64,000 nt of DNA from Sphingomonas kyeonggiensis. Its GTDB lineage: Bacteria; Pseudomonadota; Alphaproteobacteria; Sphingomonadales; Sphingomonadaceae. The notes under the pieces were generated by a model. That model searched no databases. It was not told the DNA's origin and saw nothing but the letters and a program-made list of their open reading frames with translations. Of the stretch, positions 9,799 through 19,263 are shown piece after piece (within the stretch, counting starts at the first letter, position 1; each line of letters starts with the position of its first letter). The DNA lies in the NCBI RefSeq assembly GCF_014204495.1, contig NZ_JACHLN010000001.1, positions 186,001 to 250,000 of the forward strand, given 5' to 3'. Made by a program: the position numbers and the translations under genes.

Positions 9799-9819
9799 AT
9801 GCGAAGGCCATGCCCATGA
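9799..9819 (+). CDS. Possible six-codon minigene coupled to pyrD
   Basis: GGAGGG is followed at ideal spacing by an ATG that opens the frame MRRPCP and ends in a TGA forming ATGA with the ATG at 9816. This is the strongest ribosome site before pyrD and would bring ribosomes to the pyrD start. It is a candidate only; many pyr genes are controlled in their leaders. Confidence 0.3.
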   Translation: MRRPCP

Positions 9820-10790
9820 CCTATGGCTTCCGCTCCGCGCTGTTCGCGCTCGACGCCGAGAAGGCGCACCGCGCCGCGATCCGCGCCCTTGCGCTCTGGG
9901 GATCGCTCGGCACGCCTTTCTCATCCGAAATGGTGCAATCACCCATCCAATTGGGAGGATTGACCTTTCCCAACCGAATCGGGCTCGCGGCCGGGCTCGA
10001 CAAGGATGCCGAGGCGATTCCGGGGCTGTTCGCGCTGGGCTTCGGCGCGGTCGAAGTCGGCACCCTCACCCCCCGCCCCCAGTCGGGCAACCCGAAGCCG
10101 CGGCTGTTCCGGCTGGTCGAGGACGAGGCGGTGATCAACCGCATGGGCTTCAACAATGGCGGGATCGACTCGGCACTTGCGCGGATTGCGAAGCTCGGCC
10201 CGCGCAAGGGCCTGCTCGGCATCAATGTCGGCGCCAACAAGGACAGCGACGACCGCGTCGCCGATTATGCGCTCGGCGTCGGCAAGGCGGCGGCGCTCGC
10301 CGATTACATCACGATCAATGTCAGCTCGCCCAACACGCCGGGCCTGCGCGACCTGCAGAGCCGCCCGGCGCTCGACGAGCTGCTCGCCGCCAGCCATGCC
10401 GCGCGCGGCAAGACGCCGATCTTCCTCAAGGTCGCGCCCGATCTCGATCGCGCCGGACTGGAGGGCGCGATCCAGGCGGCGGTCGACAACCATATCGATG
10501 CGCTGATCGTCTCGAACACCACCATCTCGCGCCCGCCGCTCCGCTCGACCCATGCCGGGGAAGCGGGCGGCCTGTCGGGCAAGCCGCTCACCGAGCTGTC
10601 CCGCGCCAAGCTGGTCGAGACGCTGGAGATCGCCGGCGGCGCGCTGCCGCTGATCTCGGCGGGCGGGATCGACAGCCCGGACGAAGCGAAGCGCCGCATC
10701 GATGCCGGCGCCGCGCTCGTCCAGGTCTATTCGGCCCTGGTCTATAAGGGCCCCGGCCTGGCCCGGGCGATCGCGACGGCGCTGGCCTAG
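9816..10790 (+). CDS. pyrD: Dihydroorotate dehydrogenase (quinone), class 2
   Basis: The protein has 324 residues. It oxidises dihydroorotate to orotate in pyrimidine synthesis with FMN and passes electrons to quinone at the inner membrane. It has the class 2 N-terminal helix (YGFRSALFALDAEKAHRAA), the FPNRIGLAAGLDKDAE segment, and the catalytic serine motif INVSSPNTPGLRDLQ; the C-terminal FMN phosphate site is LISAGGIDS. I chose the ATG at 9816 because AAGG lies 8 bases upstream; ATG 9810 adds two residues. Its stop codon shares CTAG with the convergent HdeD-like gene. Confidence 0.95.
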   Translation: MTYGFRSALFALDAEKAHRAAIRALALWGSLGTPFSSEMVQSPIQLGGLTFPNRIGLAAGLDKDAEAIPGLFALGFGAVEVGTLTPRPQSGNPKPRLFRLVEDEAVINRMGFNNGGIDSALARIAKLGPRKGLLGINVGANKDSDDRVADYALGVGKAAALADYITINVSSPNTPGLRDLQSRPALDELLAASHAARGKTPIFLKVAPDLDRAGLEGAIQAAVDNHIDALIVSNTTISRPPLRSTHAGEAGGLSGKPLTELSRAKLVETLEIAGGALPLISAGGIDSPDEAKRRIDAGAALVQVYSALVYKGPGLARAIATALA

Positions 10791-11359
10791 CCGGCCAGCT
10801 TCTTCAGCCGCAGCGACAGCGCGACATAGGTCGCCCCGGCGAAGATCGACACCCAGGCGATCAGCCACACCAGGCTGATCGCGCCCGCGACCGGCCAGGC
10901 CAGCAGCGCGATGCCGAAGGCGATCGAGGCGAGGCCGGCGAGGATCAGGAAGATCTCGCCCTGGATCTCCTTGCGCAGCGCGATCGCGCCGGCGACTTCC
11001 ATCACGCCGGTGACCAGCGCCCAGGCGGCGATGAGCAGGAGGAGCACCTGCACGGTCACGCCCGGCCAGATGAAGGTCAGCAGGCCGGCGGCAATGCCCG
11101 CCAGGCCGGTCAGCACCAGCCACCAGCGCGGCGTGTCGCCGCTGCGCATGCCCGACATCGCGGCGGCCAGCGCGAACACGCCGTCGGTCAGCGCATAGGC
11201 ACCCCAGACGATCGCCAGGGTGAGCAGCGCCACCCCCGGCCAGAGCAGCGCGAGGAAGCCGAAGGCGATGCCCGCCACCCCGCGCAGGGTGAACAGCCAC
11301 CAGCGCTTGGCCAGCGCGCGCAGGAGCGAGGGAGAGGCGAATGTCGAGGCGGTGGTCAT
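10787..11359 (-). CDS. HdeD-family membrane protein
   Basis: The protein has 190 residues and about six membrane helices in three hairpins, each with the pattern G-x-F-x-x-WPG-x-x-x-x-L (ALLWPGVALLTL, TFIWPGVTVQVLL), typical of the HdeD/DUF308 family. HdeD is linked to acid resistance in E. coli; elsewhere the role is unknown. The ATG at 11359 has AGGAGG seven bases upstream, so the longer frame to 11776 is discarded. It is divergent from the gamma-glutamyltransferase and converges on pyrD with a four-base overlap. Confidence 0.88.
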   Translation of the reverse strand: MTTASTFASPSLLRALAKRWWLFTLRGVAGIAFGFLALLWPGVALLTLAIVWGAYALTDGVFALAAAMSGMRSGDTPRWWLVLTGLAGIAAGLLTFIWPGVTVQVLLLLIAAWALVTGVMEVAGAIALRKEIQGEIFLILAGLASIAFGIALLAWPVAGAISLVWLIAWVSIFAGATYVALSLRLKKLAG

Positions 11360-11489
11360 GCGAACCCTCCTGTTGACCGCGATACGGCGGGGAGATTGCG
11401 CCCGGTTATACCCCCACGCAACCATCCGATCGTTTGCCCCTGGCCGTAGCGTCTTTGCGCCCCGGCCAAAGCCCGCTACGGCTAGGGCC

Positions 11490-13208
11490 ATGAAGAAGCT
11501 GATCCTGCTGTTCGCGTTCCTTGCCGCGCCCGTCGCGGCTTCGGCCCAGGGTGTGGTGAGTGCGGCGGACCCCCGCGCGGCGGCCGCCGGCACCGAGATC
11601 CTCAACGCAGGCGGCAGCGCCACCGACGCGGCGATCGCAACGATGCTCGCGCTCAACGTGGTCGAGCCGCAGAGCGCCGGCATCGGCGGCGGCGCCTTCT
11701 TCCTCCAGTACAATGCGAAGACCAACAAGATCCGCACGATCGACGGGCGCGAGGCGGCACCCATGGCGGCGGACAATCGCTGGTTCTACGGCCCGGACGG
11801 CCAGCCGCTCGACCACCGCGCCGCGGTCCCCGGCGGGCGCAGCGTCGGCGTGCCCGGTACGCTGCGCGCGATGGCGCTGGCGCATGCCCGCGGCGGCAGG
11901 CTGCCCTGGGCCCGCCTGTTCCAGCCGGCGATCCGGCTCGCCCGCGACGGCTTCGAGGTCTCGCCCCGCCTCAACAACGCGCTGCGCAGCTATGCCCCGC
12001 ATGTCGATGTCGGCACCCGCGCCATCTATTACGGCGCCGACGGCAAGCCGATCGCCACCGGCACCCGCGTCACCAACCCGCAACAGGCGGCATTGCTCGA
12101 GCGCGTCGCGAAGCTCGGCCCGGACAGCTTCTATGTCGGCCCCCAGGCCGAGAAGCTGGTCGCCACCGTCAACAACGCCGCGCGCAACCCGTCGAAGATG
12201 ACGACCGGCGACCTCGCTTCCTATGCCGCCAAGGACCGCCCGGTGCTCTGCGGCACCTACCGCGCCTACAGGATCTGCTCGATGGGCCCGCCCTCCTCGG
12301 GCGGCGTCACCGTGCTGATGATCCTCGCCCAGCTCGAGCGCTTCGACATGGCGAAGCTCGGCAAGGACAATCCCGTCGCCTGGCACCTGTTCGCCGAGAG
12401 CTCGCGCCTCGCCTATGCCGACCGCGACATGTATGTCGGCGATCCCGACTATGTGCAGGTGCCGCTGGCCGGCCTGCTCAACCGCAAGTACCTTGCCGGC
12501 CGCTCGGCGCTGATCTCGCCCGACAAGAGCATGGCCGTGGTCGAGGCCGGCAAGCCCGTGGGCGCGCCGAAGCGGATCAAGGCGCAGAGCATGGAAGTGC
12601 ACGGCACCACCTCGCTGTCGATCGTCGACAAGGCCGGCAACGTCACCCAGGTGACCACCACGATCGAGAGCCCGTTCGGCTCGGGCCTGTCGGTCGACGG
12701 CACGATGCTCAACAACGAGCTGACCGATTTCGATATCGTGCCCGAGAAGGACGGCTATCTCGTCGCCAACCGGGTCGAGGGCGGCAAGCGCCCGCGCAGC
12801 TCGATGGCGCCGACCATCGTCTATGGCCCGGACGGCAAGGTCCGCCTGGCGATCGGCGCGGCAGGCGGCTCGACGATCATCGCCCAGGTCGCCAAGGGCA
12901 TCATCGGCGTGGTCGACTGGAAGCTCTCCGCGCAGGACGCGATCGGCCTTGGCCTGCTCTATGCGCCGGGCATGATGGCGATGGCCGAGAAGGGCACCCA
13001 GCTTGACGCGATGGTCCCGGCGCTGCAGGCGTTGGGCGAGAAGGTGCAATCGGGCCCGCTCGGGCTCAAGATGAATGCGGTCGAGCGGGTGAAGGGCCGC
13101 TGGACCGGCGGCGCCGATCCGCGCAGCGAGGGCGTCGTGATGGACCAACAGGGCCACACGACCGTTATCACCCGCGTGGGCGCGCAGCCGAACCGGCCGT
13201 CGGAATAA
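11490..13208 (+). CDS. ggt: Gamma-glutamyltransferase, exported
   Basis: The protein has 572 residues. A signal peptide (MKKLILLFAFLAAPVAASAQ) leads to the periplasm. The precursor cleaves itself before the catalytic threonine, here T373 in VHGTTSLSIVD, to give large and small subunits. Other family segments are the substrate-binding GIGGGAFFLQY near the N-terminus and the PRSSMAPTIV region in the small subunit. It hydrolyses or transfers the gamma-glutamyl group of glutathione and similar compounds. The ribosome site is weak (TAGGG). Gene symbol by family; the length fits. Confidence 0.92.
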   Translation: MKKLILLFAFLAAPVAASAQGVVSAADPRAAAAGTEILNAGGSATDAAIATMLALNVVEPQSAGIGGGAFFLQYNAKTNKIRTIDGREAAPMAADNRWFYGPDGQPLDHRAAVPGGRSVGVPGTLRAMALAHARGGRLPWARLFQPAIRLARDGFEVSPRLNNALRSYAPHVDVGTRAIYYGADGKPIATGTRVTNPQQAALLERVAKLGPDSFYVGPQAEKLVATVNNAARNPSKMTTGDLASYAAKDRPVLCGTYRAYRICSMGPPSSGGVTVLMILAQLERFDMAKLGKDNPVAWHLFAESSRLAYADRDMYVGDPDYVQVPLAGLLNRKYLAGRSALISPDKSMAVVEAGKPVGAPKRIKAQSMEVHGTTSLSIVDKAGNVTQVTTTIESPFGSGLSVDGTMLNNELTDFDIVPEKDGYLVANRVEGGKRPRSSMAPTIVYGPDGKVRLAIGAAGGSTIIAQVAKGIIGVVDWKLSAQDAIGLGLLYAPGMMAMAEKGTQLDAMVPALQALGEKVQSGPLGLKMNAVERVKGRWTGGADPRSEGVVMDQQGHTTVITRVGAQPNRPSE

Positions 13209-13250
13209 GGCGGGACGCCCCGGAAAGGGGTGCCCGTATGGGGAGAGGGA

Positions 13251-15068
13251 ATGCGTAGGCTCGAACGGTTTGAGAACCTGGTCCAGATGTTCTTCGCGCG
13301 TGCGCGGGAAAAGGGCGACGCGCCCTTCCTCTGGCACAAGGCGGGCGGGAAGTGGCAGCCGACCAGCTGGGCGGAAGCCGCGCGGCAGGTGGCGAGCCTG
13401 TCGGCGGCGCTCACCGCGCTCGGCCTGAAGCGCGGCGACCGGGTGATGCTCGTCTCCGAGAACCGCCCGGAATTCTGCATCAGCGACCTGGCGATCATGG
13501 CCGCGGGCTGCGTGACGGTGCCGACCTACACCACCAATACCGAGCGCGATCACCAGCACATCATCGAGAATTCGGGCGCCTGCGCGATCATCGTCTCGAA
13601 CGGCAAGCTGGCCAAGACGCTGCTGCCGGCGGCGATCCGCGCTTCCTCCGCCCGGATGATCATCGGACTGGAAGACCTGCGCGTCGGGCAGCAGAGCAGC
13701 CTGGAATTCCATGACTGGCGCGCGCTGATCGCCAAGCACGACACCGATCCGCGCGGCGTCTCGTGCAACTGGCGGCGCGAGGACCTGGCCTGCATCATCT
13801 ACACCAGCGGCACCGGCGGCTCGCCGCGCGGCGTGATGCAGCATCACGGCGCGATCCTGTGCAACGTCGAGGGCTGCTGCACGATCATCTCGGAGGATTT
13901 CGGCTGGGAGGAGGAAGTGTTCCTCAGCTTCCTGCCGCTCAGCCACGCCTATGAGCATACCGGCGGCCAGTTCTTCCCGATCGGGCTCGGCGCGCAGATC
14001 TATTATTCCGAAGGGCTGGAGAAGCTCGCCTCGAACATCGAGGAAGTGCGCCCGACGCTGATGGTCGTCGTCCCCCGCCTGTTCGAGGTGCTGCGCACCC
14101 GCATCGTCAAGCAGGTCGAGAAGCAGGGCAATTTCGCCAATTTCCTGCTCGACAAGGCCGTGGCGATCGGCGGACGCAAGGCGGCGGGCAATTCGGGGCT
14201 CCGCGACCTGCCGATGAACCTGCTGCTCGGCGCCACGCTCAAGCCCAAGCTCGCCAAGAAGTTCGGCGGGCGGATCAAGGCGATGGTCTCGGGCGGCGCG
14301 CCGCTCAATCCGGAAGTCGGCATCTTCTTCCAGAGCCTCGGCATCACCTTCCTCCAGGGCTATGGCCAGACCGAGGCCGCCCCGGTGATCTCGTGCAACC
14401 GGCCCAAGGCCGGGCTCAAGATGGACACGGTCGGCCCGCCCTTGCCCGATGTCGAGGTGCGCATCGCCGATGACGGCGAGATCCTGGTGCGCGGCGAGCT
14501 CGTGATGCACGGCTATTGGCGCAACGAGGAAGAGACCAAGCGCGTCCTCAAGGACGGCTGGCTCTATACCGGCGACATCGGCCATATCGACGAGAAGGGC
14601 CGCATCAAGATCACCGATCGCAAGAAGGACATCATCGTCAACGACAAGGGCGACAATGTCGCGCCCCAGAAGGTCGAGGGCATGCTGACGCTGCAGCCCG
14701 AGATCGTCCAGGCGATGATCGCCGGCGACAAGAAGCCGTACATGTCCGCGGTGATCGTCCCCGATCCCGAATGGACCGCCGAATGGTGCGCGCACACCGC
14801 CACCAAGTGCGACTTCAAGGAGCTGTCGCACGATCCCGACTACAAGGCGGCGCTCGGCGCGGCGGTGGAACGGGTCAACAAGGACCTGTCGGTGATCGAG
14901 CGCGTCCGCAAGTTCATCGTCGCCGACGAGCCCTTCACGATCGAGAACGAGCAGCTGACCCCCTCGCTCAAGATCCGCCGCCACATCCTGAAGGCAGTCT
15001 ATGGCGACCGGCTCGACGCGCTCTACCGCACGAACACCCCGCCGCTGGAAGATCCGAAGAAGGATTGA
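13251..15068 (+). CDS. AMP-dependent long-chain acyl-CoA synthetase
   Basis: The protein has 605 residues of the adenylate-forming superfamily. The P-loop-like motif is YTSGTGGSPRGVMQHH (a Gly-rich variant of TSGTTGxPKG), the ATP motif is GYGQTEAAPV, and the hinge region is GWLYTGDIG followed by DRKKDIIV. Such enzymes activate fatty acids with ATP and CoA at the inner face of the membrane. The ATG at 13251 follows GGAGAGGG; the in-frame ATG at 13230 lacks a site. The exact chain length preferred cannot be read from sequence. Confidence 0.9.
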   Translation: MRRLERFENLVQMFFARAREKGDAPFLWHKAGGKWQPTSWAEAARQVASLSAALTALGLKRGDRVMLVSENRPEFCISDLAIMAAGCVTVPTYTTNTERDHQHIIENSGACAIIVSNGKLAKTLLPAAIRASSARMIIGLEDLRVGQQSSLEFHDWRALIAKHDTDPRGVSCNWRREDLACIIYTSGTGGSPRGVMQHHGAILCNVEGCCTIISEDFGWEEEVFLSFLPLSHAYEHTGGQFFPIGLGAQIYYSEGLEKLASNIEEVRPTLMVVVPRLFEVLRTRIVKQVEKQGNFANFLLDKAVAIGGRKAAGNSGLRDLPMNLLLGATLKPKLAKKFGGRIKAMVSGGAPLNPEVGIFFQSLGITFLQGYGQTEAAPVISCNRPKAGLKMDTVGPPLPDVEVRIADDGEILVRGELVMHGYWRNEEETKRVLKDGWLYTGDIGHIDEKGRIKITDRKKDIIVNDKGDNVAPQKVEGMLTLQPEIVQAMIAGDKKPYMSAVIVPDPEWTAEWCAHTATKCDFKELSHDPDYKAALGAAVERVNKDLSVIERVRKFIVADEPFTIENEQLTPSLKIRRHILKAVYGDRLDALYRTNTPPLEDPKKD

Positions 15069-15078
15069 TCGCCGCACG

Positions 15079-15160
15079 CGTCATCCCGGCGAAAGCCGGG
15101 ATCTCGTGCGGCTCTTTCCCCGCGCCTTCGCCTGAGATCCCGGCTTTCGCCGGGATGACG
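15079..15160. repeat. Paired palindromic repeat (VIPAKAG type)
   Basis: Two inverted copies of CGTCATCCCGGCGAAAGCCG face each other across a variable centre, so the whole unit can fold into a long hairpin. It lies between the acyl-CoA synthetase and a terminator. The same design recurs in most intergenic gaps of the window. Confidence 0.8.
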
Positions 15161-15186
15161 ATAGGAAACCGGGACGACGAAACCAA

Positions 15187-15214
15187 AAAGGCCGGGGCTT
15201 CCACCCCGGCCTTT
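15187..15214. terminator. Bidirectional intrinsic terminator
   Basis: An 11-base perfect stem (AAAGGCCGGGG / CCCCGGCCTTT) with a six-base loop stands between the convergent acyl-CoA synthetase and M16 peptidase genes. A and T runs on either side let it work on both strands. Confidence 0.8.
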
Positions 15215-15240
15215 CGCATTTCAGTCGGGCCGCCGAAGCC

Positions 15241-18135
15241 TCACTTCGTCTCCGGCACCACCTTCACCGTCCAGTCCTTGTCCGGGCGGAGATACTTCAT
15301 CGCCAGCCCCTGCACATCGGCCGGGCTCACCCGCGAATAATCCTGGGCCAGCGTCTCGACCGCGGCGATACGCGCCGGGTCATAGGTGCCGCCCTCGACC
15401 AGGCGCATCCAGAACATGTTGCCCGACGACATGCGCAGGATCTGCTGCTTGAGCGGAGTCAGCGCGCGGTTGAGCTCGTCGGCATCGACCGGCTTCGCGA
15501 CGAGATCGGCCGCGATCTTGCGCGACAGCTCGAAGAAGAAGTCGACCTTGTCCGGCGGCACCATGCCGAGCGCCATGATCTTGCCGCCGGTCGACAGGCC
15601 GAGCGGCCACTGGCTCGCCACCTGCGGCGAGTAGCTGACGCCCGCCTGGCTGCGCAGCTGGTCGAGCAGCCGGTCGCGGAAGATCGCGGCGAGCACCTCG
15701 AGCTTGCGGCTCTCGGTGATGCCGCCATTGGCGGTGCCGCCGCCGGTCGGCCAGGCGATCACCGCCGCAGCCTGGTTGGGCTGGCCGGTATGGGTCAGCG
15801 TCACCGGGGTGGCGACATGCGCGGGGAACTCGAACGGCACCGGCGGCGCCATGCTGGCGACGCGCGGCTTGAGCGCGCCGAAGGTGGCGGCCACGGCCTT
15901 CACCGTCGCCTCGGCATCCATGTCGCCGAACACCTCGACTTCGATCGGGCCGGTCGCCAGCAACGGCTCCCAGAACTTGCGGAAGCTGGCCGGGGTGGTC
16001 GCCTCGATCACTGCCTTGGACGGCACGCCCCAGCGCGGATCGCCATTGTGGAGCAGCCGTTCCAGGTCGCGGCTCATCACCGCGTCCGGCGAAGCCGAGA
16101 GGCCGGCATAGCCCGACAGGATGCCCGCCTTGGCGCGGTTGACCGGGTTCGGATCCCAGGCCGGCGCGGACAGCTTGGTGGCGAGCAGCTTGAGCTGGTC
16201 GGACAGGTCGTCCTTGGTCGTCTGCGCGCGCAGGGTGAAGGCATCGTCGTCGATGTCGAAATCGGCGCCGATCTGGCGGTTGCCCGTCAGATAGTCGAGC
16301 TCCTCCTGGCCGTACTTGCCGACGCCGCTGGCGACGAGCGCCGGCTCGCCGGCCCAGGCCGGAGTCGCACCCTTGTTGGGCAGGCTCGACAGGCCGCCGC
16401 CGAAGCGCACGTTCACATAGACCTTGCCGGTTTCCGACGGGTCCTGGCGCATCAGCAGCGTGACGCCATTGGCAAAGGCGAGCTTCTCGATGCCGGTGCC
16501 CGGCAGGATCTGCTCGCGGCTCGCCACCTTGCCCGGCAGGCCGAGCTTGGGCAGCGCCGCGAAGCTGACATTGCCCAGCACCTTGCGCTTGCCGGCACCG
16601 GCGACATTGGCCTCCAGCGCCGAGGCCACCTTGGTGGTGATCGCCGGATCGGGCGCGTGCAGGTTCACGATCGCGCGGGTCGCGGTGCCCTGGAACACCG
16701 TCTTCGACGAGGCGAGCACGGTGGCGGGGGTGAACATCTTGCCGTCCACCGCGCCCTTGAAGATCGCATAGGAGAATTCGGGGGTCGTCACCGTCTCGTT
16801 GATGTCGACCGCCTCGGCCAGGTCGTCGGCGAGCTTGGCGCCCGCGTCGACCGGCGCGGTGTTGATCCGCTGCTGCATCGACGACGCGATCTCGGCGACT
16901 TCGCGGTCGATCTCGGCCTGGGTCGGCGGGGTCGCCTGGGCATCGGCGATCACCGCGCGCACGTCGCGCAGCGCGGCTTCCCAATCGTCGCCGACCGGCA
17001 GCACCTGCACCGTGGTGATGTTGGCCGATCGCGCCAGGTCGCTCAGGTCCGCGCCGGCGGCGATATAGGTGCCACCCGAACGCGCCCGGGTCTCGAGCCG
17101 GCGATTGATGATGCGGATCGCGACCAGATCGATCATCCGCTTCTGGTTGAAGATCACCGTGTCGCCATCGACCGTCCAGGGGCGGACGATCGTGATCGTG
17201 GTCAGCACCGGCAGCGCGGGCTCGACGATGCTGGCGGATACCGGCTTGCCAGCCACCGGCTTGCCGAAATCGGGGCTCGGCACGGCCGGGCCGGTGCCCT
17301 TCCAGTCCGAGAAATGCTTGACGATCATCTGCTCGAGCAGCGCCGGATCGACATCGCCGATCGCGATGATCGTGGCGCGCTCGGGGCGGTACCAGCGGTC
17401 ATGGAACGCCTGCACGCTCGCCGGGGTGGCGCCGTTCAGCGTCTCCACCGTGCCGATCGGGTCGCGCTGGGCGAGCGGCTGGCCGGCGAACATCAGGTCG
17501 AGCATCGCGTCGCGCAGGCGCACCTGCGGGCCCGGCTGCTCGCGCTGCTCGGCCAGCACCACCGGGCGCTCCGAATTGAGGATCGGCTGGGTGATCTCCG
17601 GGCCGGACATCATGCCGGCAAGGATCTTGAAGCTCTCATCGAGCCCCGCCGGCGTCGCCATCGGCAGGTCGAGCTTGTACGTGGTGGCGGTGAAGGTGGT
17701 GCTGGCGTTCGAGTCCGAGCCGAAGGTCACGCCCAGCCGCTGCCAGATGCGCTTCGATTCGCCGTCGGGCACGTGCACCGAGCCGCGGAACGAGAGATGC
17801 TCGAGCAAGTGCGCGAAGCCCCGCTCGCTGTCCTGCTCCATCAGCGAGCCGACATCCATGCGGACGCGGACCGAGACCTGGCCCGGCGGAACGCCGTTCT
17901 TGCGCACCGCATAGCGCACGCCGTTGGAAAGCCGCCCGAACTTCCAGGCATCGTCATGGACGAGGTCGCTCTTCTCGTAGAGCCAGGGATCCTTGGCGGT
18001 CTGGACCGGCCGCCCCACCGTCTTGGTGTCGGGCACGCCCGGGGGATTGGTATTCTGCTGGGCCTGGGCCGGCAGCACCGGAGCGAGCGAGGCAAGGGCG
18101 AGGAGCGCGAGAGGCGCACGCAGGAAAGAGTGCAT
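15241..18135 (-). CDS. M16-family zinc metallopeptidase, exported
   Basis: The protein has 964 residues. After a signal peptide (LALLALASLAPVLPAQAQ) comes an active M16 domain with the inverted zinc motif HLLEH at 109-113 and further glutamates in the NSERPVVLAEQREQ region. The length fits four repeated M16 domains, the second half being the catalytically inactive pair. Such pitrilysin-like enzymes degrade peptides in the periplasm of sphingomonads. It is monocistronic and divergent from the beta-hydroxylase gene; the 248 bases between them hold both promoters. The substrate is unknown. Confidence 0.92.
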   Translation of the reverse strand: MHSFLRAPLALLALASLAPVLPAQAQQNTNPPGVPDTKTVGRPVQTAKDPWLYEKSDLVHDDAWKFGRLSNGVRYAVRKNGVPPGQVSVRVRMDVGSLMEQDSERGFAHLLEHLSFRGSVHVPDGESKRIWQRLGVTFGSDSNASTTFTATTYKLDLPMATPAGLDESFKILAGMMSGPEITQPILNSERPVVLAEQREQPGPQVRLRDAMLDLMFAGQPLAQRDPIGTVETLNGATPASVQAFHDRWYRPERATIIAIGDVDPALLEQMIVKHFSDWKGTGPAVPSPDFGKPVAGKPVSASIVEPALPVLTTITIVRPWTVDGDTVIFNQKRMIDLVAIRIINRRLETRARSGGTYIAAGADLSDLARSANITTVQVLPVGDDWEAALRDVRAVIADAQATPPTQAEIDREVAEIASSMQQRINTAPVDAGAKLADDLAEAVDINETVTTPEFSYAIFKGAVDGKMFTPATVLASSKTVFQGTATRAIVNLHAPDPAITTKVASALEANVAGAGKRKVLGNVSFAALPKLGLPGKVASREQILPGTGIEKLAFANGVTLLMRQDPSETGKVYVNVRFGGGLSSLPNKGATPAWAGEPALVASGVGKYGQEELDYLTGNRQIGADFDIDDDAFTLRAQTTKDDLSDQLKLLATKLSAPAWDPNPVNRAKAGILSGYAGLSASPDAVMSRDLERLLHNGDPRWGVPSKAVIEATTPASFRKFWEPLLATGPIEVEVFGDMDAEATVKAVAATFGALKPRVASMAPPVPFEFPAHVATPVTLTHTGQPNQAAAVIAWPTGGGTANGGITESRKLEVLAAIFRDRLLDQLRSQAGVSYSPQVASQWPLGLSTGGKIMALGMVPPDKVDFFFELSRKIAADLVAKPVDADELNRALTPLKQQILRMSSGNMFWMRLVEGGTYDPARIAAVETLAQDYSRVSPADVQGLAMKYLRPDKDWTVKVVPETK

Positions 18136-18383
18136 AGCTGTCCATCTAGGAGCGAAGCGCCGGGCATGCCAGCGCGAACCTTGCTCCCGGATGTATGAAA
18201 AGGCGGCACGGCTACGTTACGAACCCGCCCCCATGCGCCGCGTCAGGGCCATGTTTTGGACCCATCGCCCGCCTAGAAAACAGCCTGTGGGCAAGTCCCG
18301 CGAGTCGAAGAGGCAGCGTAACAGCGAGTCAGTCAGCAAGGTCAGGTGCAGTGAAGGTCGAGCCGAGCGCGCGGGGCAGCGCA

Positions 18384-19214
18384 ATGTGGCGGGACGCAGG
18401 CGAAGTGGAAGTCGGCGAAGCCCGGGAGATGATTCCCGATATGACGGTGATGTCGGGCGCGATCATGCCCGATTCGCCGCTTCGGGCCGAGCGCGACCGG
18501 CCCTTCCTGATCAAATATGGCAAATATCTGCGCGGCACCTTCGATCGGTTCATCGCGCGCTTCTCGCTGGTCTCGAACAATCCGGTGCTCGACGTGCGCG
18601 ACTTCGCCTGGACCCAGGCGCTGCGCGCGAACTGGCAGGCGATCCGCGCCGAGGCGATCGCCGCGGCGCTCGATCCGCACCAGGCGCCGAGTTTGGCGCA
18701 CATCTCCCCCGATCACCGCGCGATCGCGCCGGCGAACAAGTGGCGCAGCTTCTTTCTCTACGGATATGGATATTTCGTGGAGGAAAATCTGAATCGCTGC
18801 CCCGAGACCACCCGGCTGGTCGAATCGATCCCTGGGCTGAACAGCGCCTTCTTCTCGATCCTCGCGCCCGGCACCCATATCCCGGCGCATCGCGGCGTCA
18901 CCAAGGGGCTGATCACCTGCCATCTCGGGCTGGTCGTGCCGCGCGACGGCGACGCCCGGATGCGGATCGACGACCGCGTCGTCCGCTGGTCCGAGGGCGA
19001 GACCCTAGTGTTTGACGATACCTATGACCATGAGGTGTGGAACGATACCAGCGGCACCCGGGTCGTGCTGCTGATCCAGTTCCGCCGGCCGCTGCGCCAG
19101 CCGGGCCGCTGGTTCGTCGACCGGTTCCTCGCCTGGATCCGCCATTCGGCCTTCGTCCAGGATGCGCGGGCCAACCTGATCCGCTGGAACCGGGTGGTCA
19201 ATTCGACCAATTGA
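18384..19214 (+). CDS. Aspartyl/asparaginyl beta-hydroxylase-like dioxygenase
   Basis: The protein has about 276 residues with the Asp/Asn hydroxylase domain (2-oxoglutarate and Fe(II) dependent). The visible core is SILAPGTHIPAHRGVTKG, LTCHLGL-like strand ITCHLGLVVP, then FDDTYDHEVWNDT supplying the distal metal histidine. This architecture occurs in LpxO, which hydroxylates lipid A acyl chains, and in related enzymes, so lipid A modification is possible but not shown. The start is uncertain: ATG 18384 has GGGGCAG upstream, ATG 18429 is an alternative, and the open frame extends to 18195 without family similarity. Confidence 0.85.
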   Translation: MWRDAGEVEVGEAREMIPDMTVMSGAIMPDSPLRAERDRPFLIKYGKYLRGTFDRFIARFSLVSNNPVLDVRDFAWTQALRANWQAIRAEAIAAALDPHQAPSLAHISPDHRAIAPANKWRSFFLYGYGYFVEENLNRCPETTRLVESIPGLNSAFFSILAPGTHIPAHRGVTKGLITCHLGLVVPRDGDARMRIDDRVVRWSEGETLVFDDTYDHEVWNDTSGTRVVLLIQFRRPLRQPGRWFVDRFLAWIRHSAFVQDARANLIRWNRVVNSTN

Positions 19215-19263
19215 TCCCGCGCAAATGCGTGCCCACATGCGCCTCCGAAAAGGAGTTGCCGAA

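Noticed and set aside
11406..15077. Open frame of 1223 codons on the minus strand across ggt and the acyl-CoA synthetase gene
   Set aside because: It is the antisense shadow of two well-supported plus-strand genes in GC-rich DNA; its translation is Arg/His/Asp-rich with no domain.
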